Shown here one piece after another: positions 24,759 to 32,864 of a stretch of DNA of 39,032 bases. The notes beneath the pieces are model-generated. The model saw only the letters and a program-made list of their open reading frames with translations. It was not told the origin of the DNA and did not search any database. Source of the DNA: a bacterium (GTDB taxonomy: Bacteria > Fidelibacterota > UBA2242); contig JAHJGX010000034.1 in NCBI GenBank assembly GCA_018824205.1, positions 1 to 39,032 on the forward strand. The letters are read 5' to 3'. Every line of letters begins with the position of its first letter. The stretch's first letter is position 1. A program made the translations under genes and the position numbers.

Positions 24759-26111
24759 TAACGCGGTCGCTATCGAAAAGTAAACCAGCATCCCGGTAAT
24801 ATCGAGAGAGGTGCTCACAATCGGACTGGTCGCGATTGCAGGATCGACATTGATGCGCTGTAACACCATTGGGACCAGTGTGCCCAGCGTGGCCGCAATA
24901 ATCAACTCACAACAAAGCGACACGCCAATAACAGTTCCAATGAGAAGAATATTGTTTGTTAAATGATAAAAAAGGTTCGAAAACAGAGTTAATAACACAC
25001 CGAATGCAACGCCCAGAATAAGACCGATAATGACTTGTCCCCCCAGAACTTTAAAGATTTGTTGAAAATTGATTCTACCTGTTGCAAGACCCCGAACGAT
25101 AATGGTTGACGACTGAGAACCGACATTTCCACCCATCCCGGCAACAATCGGCATAAACGCCGCCAGAATGACAAACTGATTCAATAAATCATGGAAACCG
25201 ACTACGATTGCAGAAACAATTAAGCCGCCGATAAAGGTCGCGAATAACCACGGGAACCGGATTCGGGCTGCTTCAAATGGGGTCTTTAATAAAATCTCCC
25301 GATCTTTTCCAACTCCGGCCATCTGCAGAAAGTCTTCCGTGGCCTCTTCCCGGATGACATCAATAATATCGTCTACTGTGATAATTCCCAGAAGCAGATT
25401 GTCACGATCGATAACAGGGAGAGCCAGGAAATTATAGCGACTGATAATCCGGGCAACTTCTTCCTGGTCCGTTTCCGGCTGAACGGTTACCAGTTTGGTA
25501 ATCATGGTATTTCGCAAAACAGTTTTGGGTGATATCATCAGCAGTTGCCGTAACGAGATGACGCCGGTTAATCTGTTATCGTCGTCAACGATGTAAATAT
25601 AAAATACCATTTCTACATCTTTTTGTTCATGAATTGCGTCGATGGTGTCCTGGACTGTATTGTGCTCGTTCATTTTAAATTGAAGGGGCACCATGATACC
25701 GCCGGCGGTATCCGGTTCATACATCATTAGTTCTTCCAGATCCTCTGAGTCGGCGCTGCTCATTAATCCGAGCACCTCTTTCCCTAAAACGGCGGGTATG
25801 TGGGCCAGTAAGTCCGCCTGATCATCGGGCGCCATTTCACTCAATAATTCCGCAATGTCCTTGGGGACCATGTCTTCAAGTATCTCAACCAGAATTGAAC
25901 GGTCCAATTCTGTCAGAAACTCGGCTTTATATGTCCGGTCGGAAATGAGCTTGAAAACCATTTCCCGTTCCACTTCCGTGAACGATCTGAACAGTGCGGC
26001 CAGATCGGCCGGGTGGGTTTTCATAATTATCTTTTGCGTATTTGAACGGGCGTTTCGGCGAATGAGACGCCTGAACGCATCCTGTAAAATGATAAATTCA
26101 CGATCCATCAT
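24750..26111 (-). CDS. mgtE: MgtE-type magnesium transporter
   Basis: The order is that of MgtE: an N-terminal alpha-superhelix (about residues 25-130, with PADLAALFRSF and PKDIAELLSEMAPDDQADLL), two CBS domains (about 130-255, with MVFYIYIVDDDNRLTGVISL and ALPVIDRDNLLLGIITVDDIIDVI), the connecting plug helix, and five membrane helices with the pore region (AFMPIVAGMGGNVGSQSST and DPAIATSPIVSTSLDITGM). It is a Mg2+-gated Mg2+ channel of the inner membrane. GGAGG lies five bases before ATG 26111; the GTG at 26117 overlaps the ribosome binding site and is unlikely. 453 residues. It follows the CPBP gene by about 22 bases in the same direction, so the two are probably cotranscribed. Confidence 0.95.
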   Translation of the reverse strand: MMDREFIILQDAFRRLIRRNARSNTQKIIMKTHPADLAALFRSFTEVEREMVFKLISDRTYKAEFLTELDRSILVEILEDMVPKDIAELLSEMAPDDQADLLAHIPAVLGKEVLGLMSSADSEDLEELMMYEPDTAGGIMVPLQFKMNEHNTVQDTIDAIHEQKDVEMVFYIYIVDDDNRLTGVISLRQLLMISPKTVLRNTMITKLVTVQPETDQEEVARIISRYNFLALPVIDRDNLLLGIITVDDIIDVIREEATEDFLQMAGVGKDREILLKTPFEAARIRFPWLFATFIGGLIVSAIVVGFHDLLNQFVILAAFMPIVAGMGGNVGSQSSTIIVRGLATGRINFQQIFKVLGGQVIIGLILGVAFGVLLTLFSNLFYHLTNNILLIGTVIGVSLCCELIIAATLGTLVPMVLQRINVDPAIATSPIVSTSLDITGMLVYFSIATALLM

Positions 26112-26132
26112 AAACACCTCCGGATCAAATGG

Positions 26133-26987
26133 TTAACTACCTGATTCTGGCGGACTTCCGAGTAACTCTTCGATCGGCACGGCCCCACTCCACTTTTCCG
26201 CGATTGTAGTTGACCGGACAAACCAACGTATCCCCCCCGCCAAAAGCAGAACGCCGACGATAAGAATTATCGGGGAAACATGTCCTCGCCATTCGTACCA
26301 ACCGAGACTGTTTTTGGAAAGATGGGTAAATATTACGGCAATACCATTGTTAATGGCATGAAGGATAAAGGATATCCAGATTGAGTTGGTTCGCCAGGCA
26401 ACATAGCCCATGAAAATACCGATAATATAAATTTGTACAACCCACCATGGATTAAAATGAATAATTGCAAAGGTCAACGCCGAATACAGAACTGCTTTTG
26501 TAACATCATTGAAACGATATTCCAGAATTCGCTGAAAAAATCCGCGAAAGATCAGTTCTTCAATAAAAGGAGCAATAATAATAACAACCCCGATAATGAA
26601 AAATGCCGAAAGCGGGTCGGTAATGGTCATTATTTCCTGAATTTTTGAAAACCCTTCCGGCGCAGCGACCAGGGACTGGGCAACCCGGTCAAATTCATCG
26701 GTAATAATGGTTAGCCCAACTGCCAGCGGGATTGATGCGATGATAGATGAAATAGAAACCGGATTCAGGCGGAACAGGCGCCGCATATCTATCTGATAAT
26801 TTCTGGCCCAGATGAAAATCGGAACCGGGAGAAACAGTTCGCCGATCAGCAGGCCGATTTGGGCCGCGGTTATTTCATTGATCCCGGAAGTTGCCATCAT
26901 TATGAACACCGCAGTAATAGAGGCTAACAGTAAGCCAACCACCATAAGAAATATAGCGGTTTTTATCTGAGGTATAATATTAAACAT
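26133..26987 (-). CDS. CPBP-family intramembrane metalloprotease-like protein
   Basis: The 284-residue protein has about eight membrane segments and the three CPBP (Abi/CAAX protease) motifs: E143-E144-LIF-R148 in PFIEELIFRGFFQRIL, H177 in FAIIHFNPWW, and H210-AIN-N214 in FILHAINNG. All catalytic residues are present, so it could be an active Rce1-type intramembrane protease. A promoter with TTGACT and TAAATT spaced by 17 bases lies just upstream. It leads the operon with mgtE; a link to magnesium homeostasis is only suggested by that position. The C-terminus ends in a soluble tail with GAVPIEELLGSPPESGS. Confidence 0.9.
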   Translation of the reverse strand: MFNIIPQIKTAIFLMVVGLLLASITAVFIMMATSGINEITAAQIGLLIGELFLPVPIFIWARNYQIDMRRLFRLNPVSISSIIASIPLAVGLTIITDEFDRVAQSLVAAPEGFSKIQEIMTITDPLSAFFIIGVVIIIAPFIEELIFRGFFQRILEYRFNDVTKAVLYSALTFAIIHFNPWWVVQIYIIGIFMGYVAWRTNSIWISFILHAINNGIAVIFTHLSKNSLGWYEWRGHVSPIILIVGVLLLAGGIRWFVRSTTIAEKWSGAVPIEELLGSPPESGS

Positions 26988-27019
26988 TGTATTGTTTGGG
27001 CTGTGTTAAAAGGCGTGAG

Positions 27020-27048
27020 AATTTAGACAGAAGGGCCGCTAAAGTCAA
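27020..27048 (-). promoter_or_regulatory. sigma70-type promoter for CPBP-mgtE
   Basis: On the minus strand TTGACT (27048-27043) is followed after 17 bases by TAAATT (27025-27020), predicting a transcript start near 27013, about 26 bases before the CPBP start codon. The arrangement is the same as at rplU (5522-5550), which supports both as real promoters of the housekeeping sigma factor. Confidence 0.55.
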
Positions 27049-27085
27049 GATAATGCGACGAGAATAGCGTTAAATAATAATGACG

Positions 27086-27610
27086 TTAATCTGTCGCCAG
27101 CCGTTTAAATATTTCCGCTATCGTACTGGTATCAGTACCCGCGAACCCCTGTTTATAAAAATCAATTAAGCCGGATTCATTGATAGCAATCAGGGTAGGT
27201 GTAACTTTCGCGGAATAATTTTCTGATATTTTGCCATAACGGTCTAAAAGAACGGGAATTGTATAATTCATTTTACCGACATAGGATCGAACCGTTTCCG
27301 GGTCTTCGCCGATGTTGACCAGATATATGCTTACGCCGGGATATTCTTCTTTAAGAGTATGCAGAAAAGGGATTTCTTTACGACACGGCAGACAGGATGT
27401 AGTAAAAAAGGAGAACACGACCGGACCCTTTAGTTCAATACGTGCTTTTGGGCCGACATGCCGGCTCAGAAAAAAATCCTGGCCGTCAATAGTTTTGGCA
27501 AAGCACCCGGGCGCCGGTGAGCCGACGGGCAGGCCGGAATTCTTGGTGGAAAGACTATCGACACACCATGCCGCTGATATTAATAGTGCAACCATTAGAA
27601 TTGAGCGCAT
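27086..27610 (-). CDS. TlpA/ResA-like exported thioredoxin
   Basis: A signal peptide or anchor (MRSILMVALLISAAWC) is followed by a thioredoxin fold with VVFSFFTTSC73-LP-C76-RKEIPFL, an ISVY-like strand (SIYLVNIGED) and the cis-proline segment AKVTPTLIAINESG. The CxxC and the cis-proline TP are intact, so it should act as a periplasmic thiol oxidoreductase or reductase, for example in cytochrome c maturation or protein repair. AGGGGGT precedes ATG 27610; the frame upstream overlaps the methyltransferase gene. 174 residues. The TrmH-family stop codon ends one base before this start, so the genes are coupled although unrelated in function. Confidence 0.9.
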   Translation of the reverse strand: MRSILMVALLISAAWCVDSLSTKNSGLPVGSPAPGCFAKTIDGQDFFLSRHVGPKARIELKGPVVFSFFTTSCLPCRKEIPFLHTLKEEYPGVSIYLVNIGEDPETVRSYVGKMNYTIPVLLDRYGKISENYSAKVTPTLIAINESGLIDFYKQGFAGTDTSTIAEIFKRLATD

Positions 27611-27611
27611 T

Positions 27612-28439
27612 TTACCCCCTGTCTTGTCGACATAATTCATTCAGGATTATTCCGGCCGAAACTGATAAATTCAAGGATTCTCCGGAGCCGTAACGCGGAA
27701 TACCGATGGTTTGTGTTGAACTGTTTAAAATAGAATCCGGCAATCCGCGGGACTCGTTTCCCAGAATCAGGCCCCATCTGTCGGTGTGCAGAGAGTTTAC
27801 AGGCGGGCCACTGGTATCCGCGGAGACCAGCAGGATTTCCCGGTTGTTCGCATAGGTTTTCAAATCATCAAATTCAACATTTTGCCAGATCGAAATATTA
27901 AAAAGGGCGCCCATGGTGCCACGAACAACCTTTGGTGAAAACGGGTCTACGCTGTTGGGAGAGAGTAGTACATTTTGTATCCCGAACCATCGCGCGGTTC
28001 TTAGAATTGTCCCAAGATTTCCGGGATCATTTATTTCCCAAAGGTAAATAAAGGGCGCCAGCTGTGGCAATTTTATCGAAAATTCATGGGAAGAAATCGG
28101 CGCTATTGCAATAACACCTTCCGGATTTTTCAACGAGCTGATTGCGATGATCTCTGAGTCAGATACAATTTGAACGAGTTCTGGATCCACCAGTGAATTG
28201 AACTCTTGTGACCAGTTTTTACTTTGAGCCGTTTTTCCGATATATATTTTCCGGATTGGATACCGGGCCAGAATAGCTTCCTGAACGAGCTTGATACCTT
28301 CCAAAATAAATTGAGTATGGTGATATCGGTATTTTTTCTGATGAAGTGACTGTATATACTGTCGCTCAGATCGGGACAATGAGGTAGATTTATCATGAAA
28401 TGCGGATTCAGTTAATCCTTTTGGATTTCCGTGGTTCAT
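27612..28439 (-). CDS. TrmH-family (SpoU) 2'-O-ribose RNA methyltransferase
   Basis: The C-terminal 150 residues show the SPOUT motifs of the TrmH/RlmB group: WEINDPGNLGTILRTARWFG (motif 1), LILGNESRGLPDSIL (motif 2) and IGIPRYGSGESLNLSVSAGIIL (motif 3, trefoil knot). The N-terminal part (FILEGIKLVQEAI, and LKNPEGVIAIAP) is the L30e-like substrate-binding domain. It probably methylates a 23S rRNA or tRNA ribose; I cannot choose the site. ATG 28439 is favoured by length (275 residues) over a longer frame to 28538, which would overlap the divergent gene. No Shine-Dalgarno sequence is seen. Confidence 0.9.
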   Translation of the reverse strand: MNHGNPKGLTESAFHDKSTSLSRSERQYIQSLHQKKYRYHHTQFILEGIKLVQEAILARYPIRKIYIGKTAQSKNWSQEFNSLVDPELVQIVSDSEIIAISSLKNPEGVIAIAPISSHEFSIKLPQLAPFIYLWEINDPGNLGTILRTARWFGIQNVLLSPNSVDPFSPKVVRGTMGALFNISIWQNVEFDDLKTYANNREILLVSADTSGPPVNSLHTDRWGLILGNESRGLPDSILNSSTQTIGIPRYGSGESLNLSVSAGIILNELCRQDRG

Positions 28440-28502
28440 TTCATTATATTTGCGGGAGAGTTTTTTATTATTCACAAAAGATAAGTTATTGATAGCCGTC
28501 CA

Positions 28503-29666
28503 ATGAAACAAGCCCGTACGATTAAAGAAATGTGTCATATGATTGGCCTGTTTGGTCGGGCTGTTTTTGCAGTGTTATTCTTTTCCGAACCCGGGTTATT
28601 TAATCAGCTTATCCGATGGCGCCCGGTTTTTAAAAAAAAGCGAATTGGACTTTCCGGAGAATCGGGGAAAATACCGGTTACGCTGTATACCAGAGAAAAG
28701 GTAAAAACCCGTCCGGTCTTTATTTTTGTGGCCGGTGCAATTTCATTCACCCGGAAATCCAGACAGTTAAACCGTTTTGTAAAAGCACTGGCCATTATTG
28801 GTTATCATGTCATTGTAGTCGATGATGCGGCGAATACGGGCGTCAAACTTACCAAAGCGAAACCGGACAACATAGGTGAACTGATAGATGCCGTATATCG
28901 GGACGAGTTATTTGACAAAGAACGCATTGTGCTGGCCGGATCGGATTTCAGTTCGCGTTTTATTTTTTCGCTTATGAACGATTCGGAAATGTTTCATAAA
29001 ATACGCTGCTTAGTATTTCTTTCTCCGGTTGTTGATATTCCCGCACTGGTCAGATTTGCGTTTACGGGACGGATAAAATTTGGGAACCGGTGGATACATC
29101 GGAGCTCTTCCGCAAGTATACGGCTTCTATGCCTGTATAATATGGTTGAAAACTATATTGAAGCCGGAAAACCGGAAAAAATATCGCTGGTATTTGAAAA
29201 ACTTCTAGAAAATCACATGGCGGAAGCATTCAGGATTGCCCAAAATCTTGATCCGGAAACTCGCAGCCTGGTTCTGTCGGTATTCCGGGGCGAGATGACC
29301 GAAGAGGATATTCGGGATATTACCACTATTGATAACTGTGATTTGGAGAAGATGTTTTTACCCTCTGTCCCTGAAACAGATATTGAGCGTCCCATATTCA
29401 TTATTCAAAGTATTCTCGATGAAGACGTAGATTGCAGTCAGGGCCAAAGACTGATTAATACCCTGAACAGTTCCGCGGGCGTCTATCTGCACCACACGGA
29501 TTTTATCACACCGGATGGTAACAGAAAGTTTTTTTCCAACCCGGCTCGCTGGGCCTGGGGAGCATTTCGGCTGGCGAAAGTATTATACAGGATATTCGCG
29601 CTTGTATACAGTAATAAAAACTATCCCTATAATCCAACGAAAACCGCAATTCGGATCACCGATTAA
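28503..29666 (+). CDS. diverged alpha/beta-hydrolase-like protein
   Basis: The 387-residue protein has the strand-turn pattern of alpha/beta hydrolases: VFIFVAGAISFTRKSRQLNRFVKALAIIGYHVIVVDDA, then IVLAGSDFSSRFIF at the nucleophile elbow, and PIFIIQSILDEDVDCSQGQRLI followed by HHTDFITPDG where the acid and histidine would be. The elbow does not read GxSxG (it is A-G-S-D-F-S-S), so catalysis is doubtful. Family members with such changes exist and may bind lipids or act on envelope components. A hydrophobic segment near the start (IGLFGRAVFAVLFF) suggests membrane association. Divergent from the methyltransferase gene; 64 bases separate the starts. It ends at a bidirectional terminator. Confidence 0.6.
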   Translation: MKQARTIKEMCHMIGLFGRAVFAVLFFSEPGLFNQLIRWRPVFKKKRIGLSGESGKIPVTLYTREKVKTRPVFIFVAGAISFTRKSRQLNRFVKALAIIGYHVIVVDDAANTGVKLTKAKPDNIGELIDAVYRDELFDKERIVLAGSDFSSRFIFSLMNDSEMFHKIRCLVFLSPVVDIPALVRFAFTGRIKFGNRWIHRSSSASIRLLCLYNMVENYIEAGKPEKISLVFEKLLENHMAEAFRIAQNLDPETRSLVLSVFRGEMTEEDIRDITTIDNCDLEKMFLPSVPETDIERPIFIIQSILDEDVDCSQGQRLINTLNSSAGVYLHHTDFITPDGNRKFFSNPARWAWGAFRLAKVLYRIFALVYSNKNYPYNPTKTAIRITD

Positions 29667-29671
29667 TTAAA

Positions 29672-29705
29672 AAAACCGGCCCGATTATCAGGGACCGGCT
29701 TTTTA
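29672..29705. terminator. bidirectional intrinsic terminator
   Basis: The stem pairs ACCGGCCC (29675-29682) with GGGACCGGC (29691-29699) with one bulged base. A run of A lies on the left and TTTTT on the right, so it can terminate both the alpha/beta-hydrolase-like gene (plus) and the TPR gene (minus). Confidence 0.75.
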
Positions 29706-29722
29706 ATTTTAGATACTGTTAC

Positions 29723-31372
29723 TTATTTTACTTTTTGTAGTTTCTTCAGAAGTTTTTCAGCCTTTCCGGCGCTTTTTGAGTCGGGATAATTCGTGATTAT
29801 CAGATTCAGGGTTTCGACCGTTTTATCGGCGTCGCCCAATTCGCTGTTGTAGATATCGGCCGTTTTATCCAGTGCATCAAGAACATTTCCGGCATCCGGA
29901 TACTTTTCATAAAGGCTCATATACTGTGCGATCGCGGCATCGAATTGTTTGTGCCGTTTATAGAGATCACCGGCAGCAATAATAGCTTTATGGGCCCCCC
30001 CGGTTCCCGAAAAACGCTCGTTGATCGATAAATATGTTGTAACGGCATCCTGAATCAGATTCATTTGATCCGCCAGAATGACCGCTTTGCGCATCAGTGC
30101 TTCGGTGCAGAGGTCTGTTTTCCCCGCTGCCAAATACAGATCCGCGCTGATCTGGTATTCTACAGTGGCCTTTTCCCAGTTCTGTTGTTTGAAATCGGCA
30201 ATTTTAGCAATTCGGTTGTGAGCGGAAGCGGTAAGAGTATCTTCGGGAAATCTTTCAATAAACCGGTAATATGTCTCAATTGCCGGATCGAACTCCTCAA
30301 ACTCCTTTTCCTGTAAACGGGCCGACTGGTAAAGAGCGGCGGTCATTTCCGAACTGTTCGGATAGAAAATCATTAAACGATGATATGTAATAAAGGCACT
30401 TTGGACGCGTTGATTATTGGCATAGTAATTTGCAAGCCATAAACAAACCTGAGAGGACTGTTCCGAAAAGGGATACAGTTCGAGATATTTTTGTGCTTCT
30501 TTAACGAACATTGCCTTTACCGCCGGGTCTGGAAAATCTTTCAACAATTCAAGCAGCTTGTAGTAGCGGGTTTCAATGCCTGGGTACTCGGGGGTTGTTG
30601 AGACAATACTCATTAGAAAATCCGTATTGTCTTTGTACACTTTTTCAGTTGTGAAAATACCGGAGCGGATAGTTTTTATTTCTTCATATAATGGTGACTG
30701 AGGGTATAAAAAGATAAATTTCAGAATAGACAATTCCGCTTTGGCCCACTCCTGTTTCCGAATATACATTTGAGTCAGATAATCCTGAACGGAATCGCAA
30801 CGTGCATCCGGGAAAAATCGGTTGATGTAGCGTTCCAGTTCGTTGATCTGAAAAGGATATATATCTTCGATAGTGGAAGAGAGAATTAAAAATCCCCCTT
30901 TTGATTTGGTTTCCTGCCGTTTTTGCAGTTTCTCATATTGGAAATATTTTTCCTCGATGACCGGATCGTATTCGGTTTTTTGTGTAACAGTCGGCGACGG
31001 CACGAGTTTTTTACTCAGCTTGAGGCTGTCACGCAGGGCCCGGACTGTTTTTTCAAGTCTGTTGGTTTCAAGGGAGTTCTGGTTGAGAATATCGGTGATT
31101 TGATTGTTGAACAGGGTTACAATGGAATCTTTCTGTTCCATAAACGCCTCTTCATAAACCAGCTGCAGAGAGTCTTTGATAAATTGCCGGAGCGTCTGGG
31201 TATCACCAAGAGCCTGTTCCTCAACGGATTCCTGGAATTCCATTTCCTGTCTGCCGGACAACGTATCTACCATGCTGTCCAGGTTGTCGGTCTGGGCGTT
31301 TACCCCAAAAATAAAAACGAACACCATAAAAATTTGAAAACGGAACTTTTTGTGCTCAGTCCACTTGTTCAT
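29723..31372 (-). CDS. exported TPR protein with N-terminal coiled coil
   Basis: A signal peptide (KFRFQIFMVFVFIFGVNAQT) is followed by a glutamate- and serine-rich coiled-coil region (about residues 25-130, with NRLEKTVRALRDSLKLS) and then a long array of TPR-like helix pairs (ELSILKFIFLYPQSPLY, AAIAQYMSLYEKYPDAGNVL, TVETLNLIITNYPDSKSAG). Spacing and the Y-P-D-S motif resemble BamD/YbgF (CpoB)-type periplasmic TPR proteins, but it is larger. A role in outer-membrane or envelope assembly is plausible. ATG 31372 has AGG six bases upstream and gives the best signal peptide; ATG 31384 is four codons longer. 549 residues; monocistronic, with a 250-base AT-rich divergent region to the carboxypeptidase gene. 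Confidence 0.8.
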   Translation of the reverse strand: MNKWTEHKKFRFQIFMVFVFIFGVNAQTDNLDSMVDTLSGRQEMEFQESVEEQALGDTQTLRQFIKDSLQLVYEEAFMEQKDSIVTLFNNQITDILNQNSLETNRLEKTVRALRDSLKLSKKLVPSPTVTQKTEYDPVIEEKYFQYEKLQKRQETKSKGGFLILSSTIEDIYPFQINELERYINRFFPDARCDSVQDYLTQMYIRKQEWAKAELSILKFIFLYPQSPLYEEIKTIRSGIFTTEKVYKDNTDFLMSIVSTTPEYPGIETRYYKLLELLKDFPDPAVKAMFVKEAQKYLELYPFSEQSSQVCLWLANYYANNQRVQSAFITYHRLMIFYPNSSEMTAALYQSARLQEKEFEEFDPAIETYYRFIERFPEDTLTASAHNRIAKIADFKQQNWEKATVEYQISADLYLAAGKTDLCTEALMRKAVILADQMNLIQDAVTTYLSINERFSGTGGAHKAIIAAGDLYKRHKQFDAAIAQYMSLYEKYPDAGNVLDALDKTADIYNSELGDADKTVETLNLIITNYPDSKSAGKAEKLLKKLQKVK

Positions 31373-31625
31373 AAATAACCTCATTTCGCATTTTCTCTTA
31401 CTTAAACCTGTTAGTTAATATAAAGTAAAAATCGGGTATACAAATATTTATATATGATAAGTTAAAAGATTTTCCACAAAAAAACATATTTAGTTCATGT
31501 AAAATTAACGATCCGGGCAAATAATGGGAATCATTGTTAATTAATTTAGAAATAATTGATAAAAAACTTTATCTTTATAAATAGTATTTGCAACTTTAGG
31601 CGTGTATCATTTAAAAAGGAGCAGG

Positions 31626-32552
31626 ATGTACCAATTCCCGAAGCCGCTACACGAAGGTGCAACAATTGGTGTAATTGCACCGGCCAGTGCGGCACACAGA
31701 AAACAGGTAAAAGAAGGCATCGCCTATCTGGAAGGCCGGGGATATCATGTAAAAACGGCTCCGAATCTGACACGTCGGCAACATTATCTTGCCGGGAATG
31801 ATGATTTACGGTTGCGGTGGCTTGAAAACTTTATACTTGATCCTGAAGTTGATGCCATCTTTTGTGTCCGAGGCGGATATGGTCTTTTGCGAATTATTGA
31901 TAAAATTGATTACAGCCGATTGGCGTCGTTATCTCCTAAAACGATCGTCGGCTACTCGGATATTACCATATTACAAATGGCCTTTCTCAGCAAATTGGGA
32001 TGGGTTGGATATACCGGCCCCATGGTGGCATCGGATATGAGCGGCCAATTCGACTCCTATTCTGAAGAATGGTTCTGGAAAGTAATAACGGACCATCCAT
32101 ATCCACTGGTCCTGCAAAGTCCTGCCGGAGAAGAAATGAATGTATACCGGCAAGGAACTGCCGAAGGAGCCCTGGTTGGCGGTTGTCTGTCCCTGATTAC
32201 GCCCCTGCTGGAAACCGAATATATGCCTGACCTGAATGAGGCGGTGTTGATCATTGAGGACATTGGTGAAAAAACCTACCATCTTGACAAACAATTTCGC
32301 ATGTTACGTTTGCATGGCGTGTTTGATAAAATATCAGCGTTGATTTTGGGCCATTTTGTAAACTGTTTCCCAAAAAATCAGAAGCGTTCGTTTACGCTGC
32401 GTGAATTTTTGGATGATGTTATTGGCGAATACGAATTTCCCGTAATCAGTAATTTTGCATACGGGCACATCCGGAAACGTCTGACCCTGCCGCTAGGCGC
32501 GCGAGTGCGGGTTGAAACAGATCCGGTTAAAATAGAAATTTTAAACAACTAA
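31626..32552 (+). CDS. ldcA: LD-carboxypeptidase (S66 family)
   Basis: The 308-residue protein has the S66 serine peptidase layout: GATIGVIAPASA at the start, CVRGGYGLLRIID, the nucleophile S111 in VGYSDITIL, the likely catalytic E211 in LIIEDIGEKTYHLDKQ and H281 in FAYGHIRKRLTLPLGA. LdcA removes the terminal D-alanine from muropeptide tetrapeptides in the cytoplasm for recycling; MccF-type relatives cleave other amide bonds, so ldcA is the default reading. It fits with the NamZ-type gene elsewhere in the window. AAGGAG five bases before ATG 31626 decides the start; a GTG at 31602 is less good. About 93 bases separate it from korD. Confidence 0.92.
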   Translation: MYQFPKPLHEGATIGVIAPASAAHRKQVKEGIAYLEGRGYHVKTAPNLTRRQHYLAGNDDLRLRWLENFILDPEVDAIFCVRGGYGLLRIIDKIDYSRLASLSPKTIVGYSDITILQMAFLSKLGWVGYTGPMVASDMSGQFDSYSEEWFWKVITDHPYPLVLQSPAGEEMNVYRQGTAEGALVGGCLSLITPLLETEYMPDLNEAVLIIEDIGEKTYHLDKQFRMLRLHGVFDKISALILGHFVNCFPKNQKRSFTLREFLDDVIGEYEFPVISNFAYGHIRKRLTLPLGARVRVETDPVKIEILNN

Positions 32553-32601
32553 AATTGGTACAATACGTGGTCGTTTTAATAAAATTTTTAACCTCATGAT
32601 T

Positions 32602-32630
32602 TTTTCAGGTAAATTTTCTCAGCTTATAAA
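32602..32630 (+). promoter_or_regulatory. possible promoter of korDABC
   Basis: TTTTCA (32602-32607) and TATAAA (32625-32630) are spaced by 17 bases in the AT-rich gap before korD. They match the consensus in four and five of six positions. The predicted transcript start lies about ten bases before the korD ATG. Confidence 0.35.
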
Positions 32631-32645
32631 AAGTGGTGTCATATT

Positions 32646-32864
32646 ATGAAAAACATTTCTGAAATAACGATAAATGAACAGTGGTGTAAAAGTTGTGAAA
32701 TATGTGTCAGCTTTTGTCCTAAAAAAGTCTATGAAATGGGGCGTTTTTATCCCATAGCTGCCAGGCCGGAAGATTGTATTGCCTGTAAATTGTGTGAGAA
32801 GTTATGCCCGGACTTTGCGATTATAGTAACCGCTCCGGAAAAACCGGATTTGAATAAAAAATAA
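32646..32864 (+). CDS. korD: 2-oxoacid:ferredoxin oxidoreductase, ferredoxin (delta) subunit
   Basis: The 72-residue protein has two [4Fe-4S] motifs, CKSCEICVSFCPKKVYEMG and CIACKLCEKLCPDFAI, of the KorD/OorD type. It passes electrons between the thiamine-diphosphate enzyme and free ferredoxin. The stop codon TAA and the next ATG share one base (TAATG), so translation of the next subunit is coupled. The order delta, alpha, beta, gamma is the usual one for 2-oxoglutarate-type enzymes. Confidence 0.92.
   Translation: MKNISEITINEQWCKSCEICVSFCPKKVYEMGRFYPIAARPEDCIACKLCEKLCPDFAIIVTAPEKPDLNKK

Noticed and set aside
28442-28449. TATAAT directly before the methyltransferase ATG (minus strand)
   Set aside because: It lies only a few bases from the start codon and has no -35 box at proper spacing; a leaderless transcript is possible but unsupported.
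32553-32580. Riboswitch-like leader before korD
   Set aside because: The gap is AT-rich and short, with no stable stems that I can pair.
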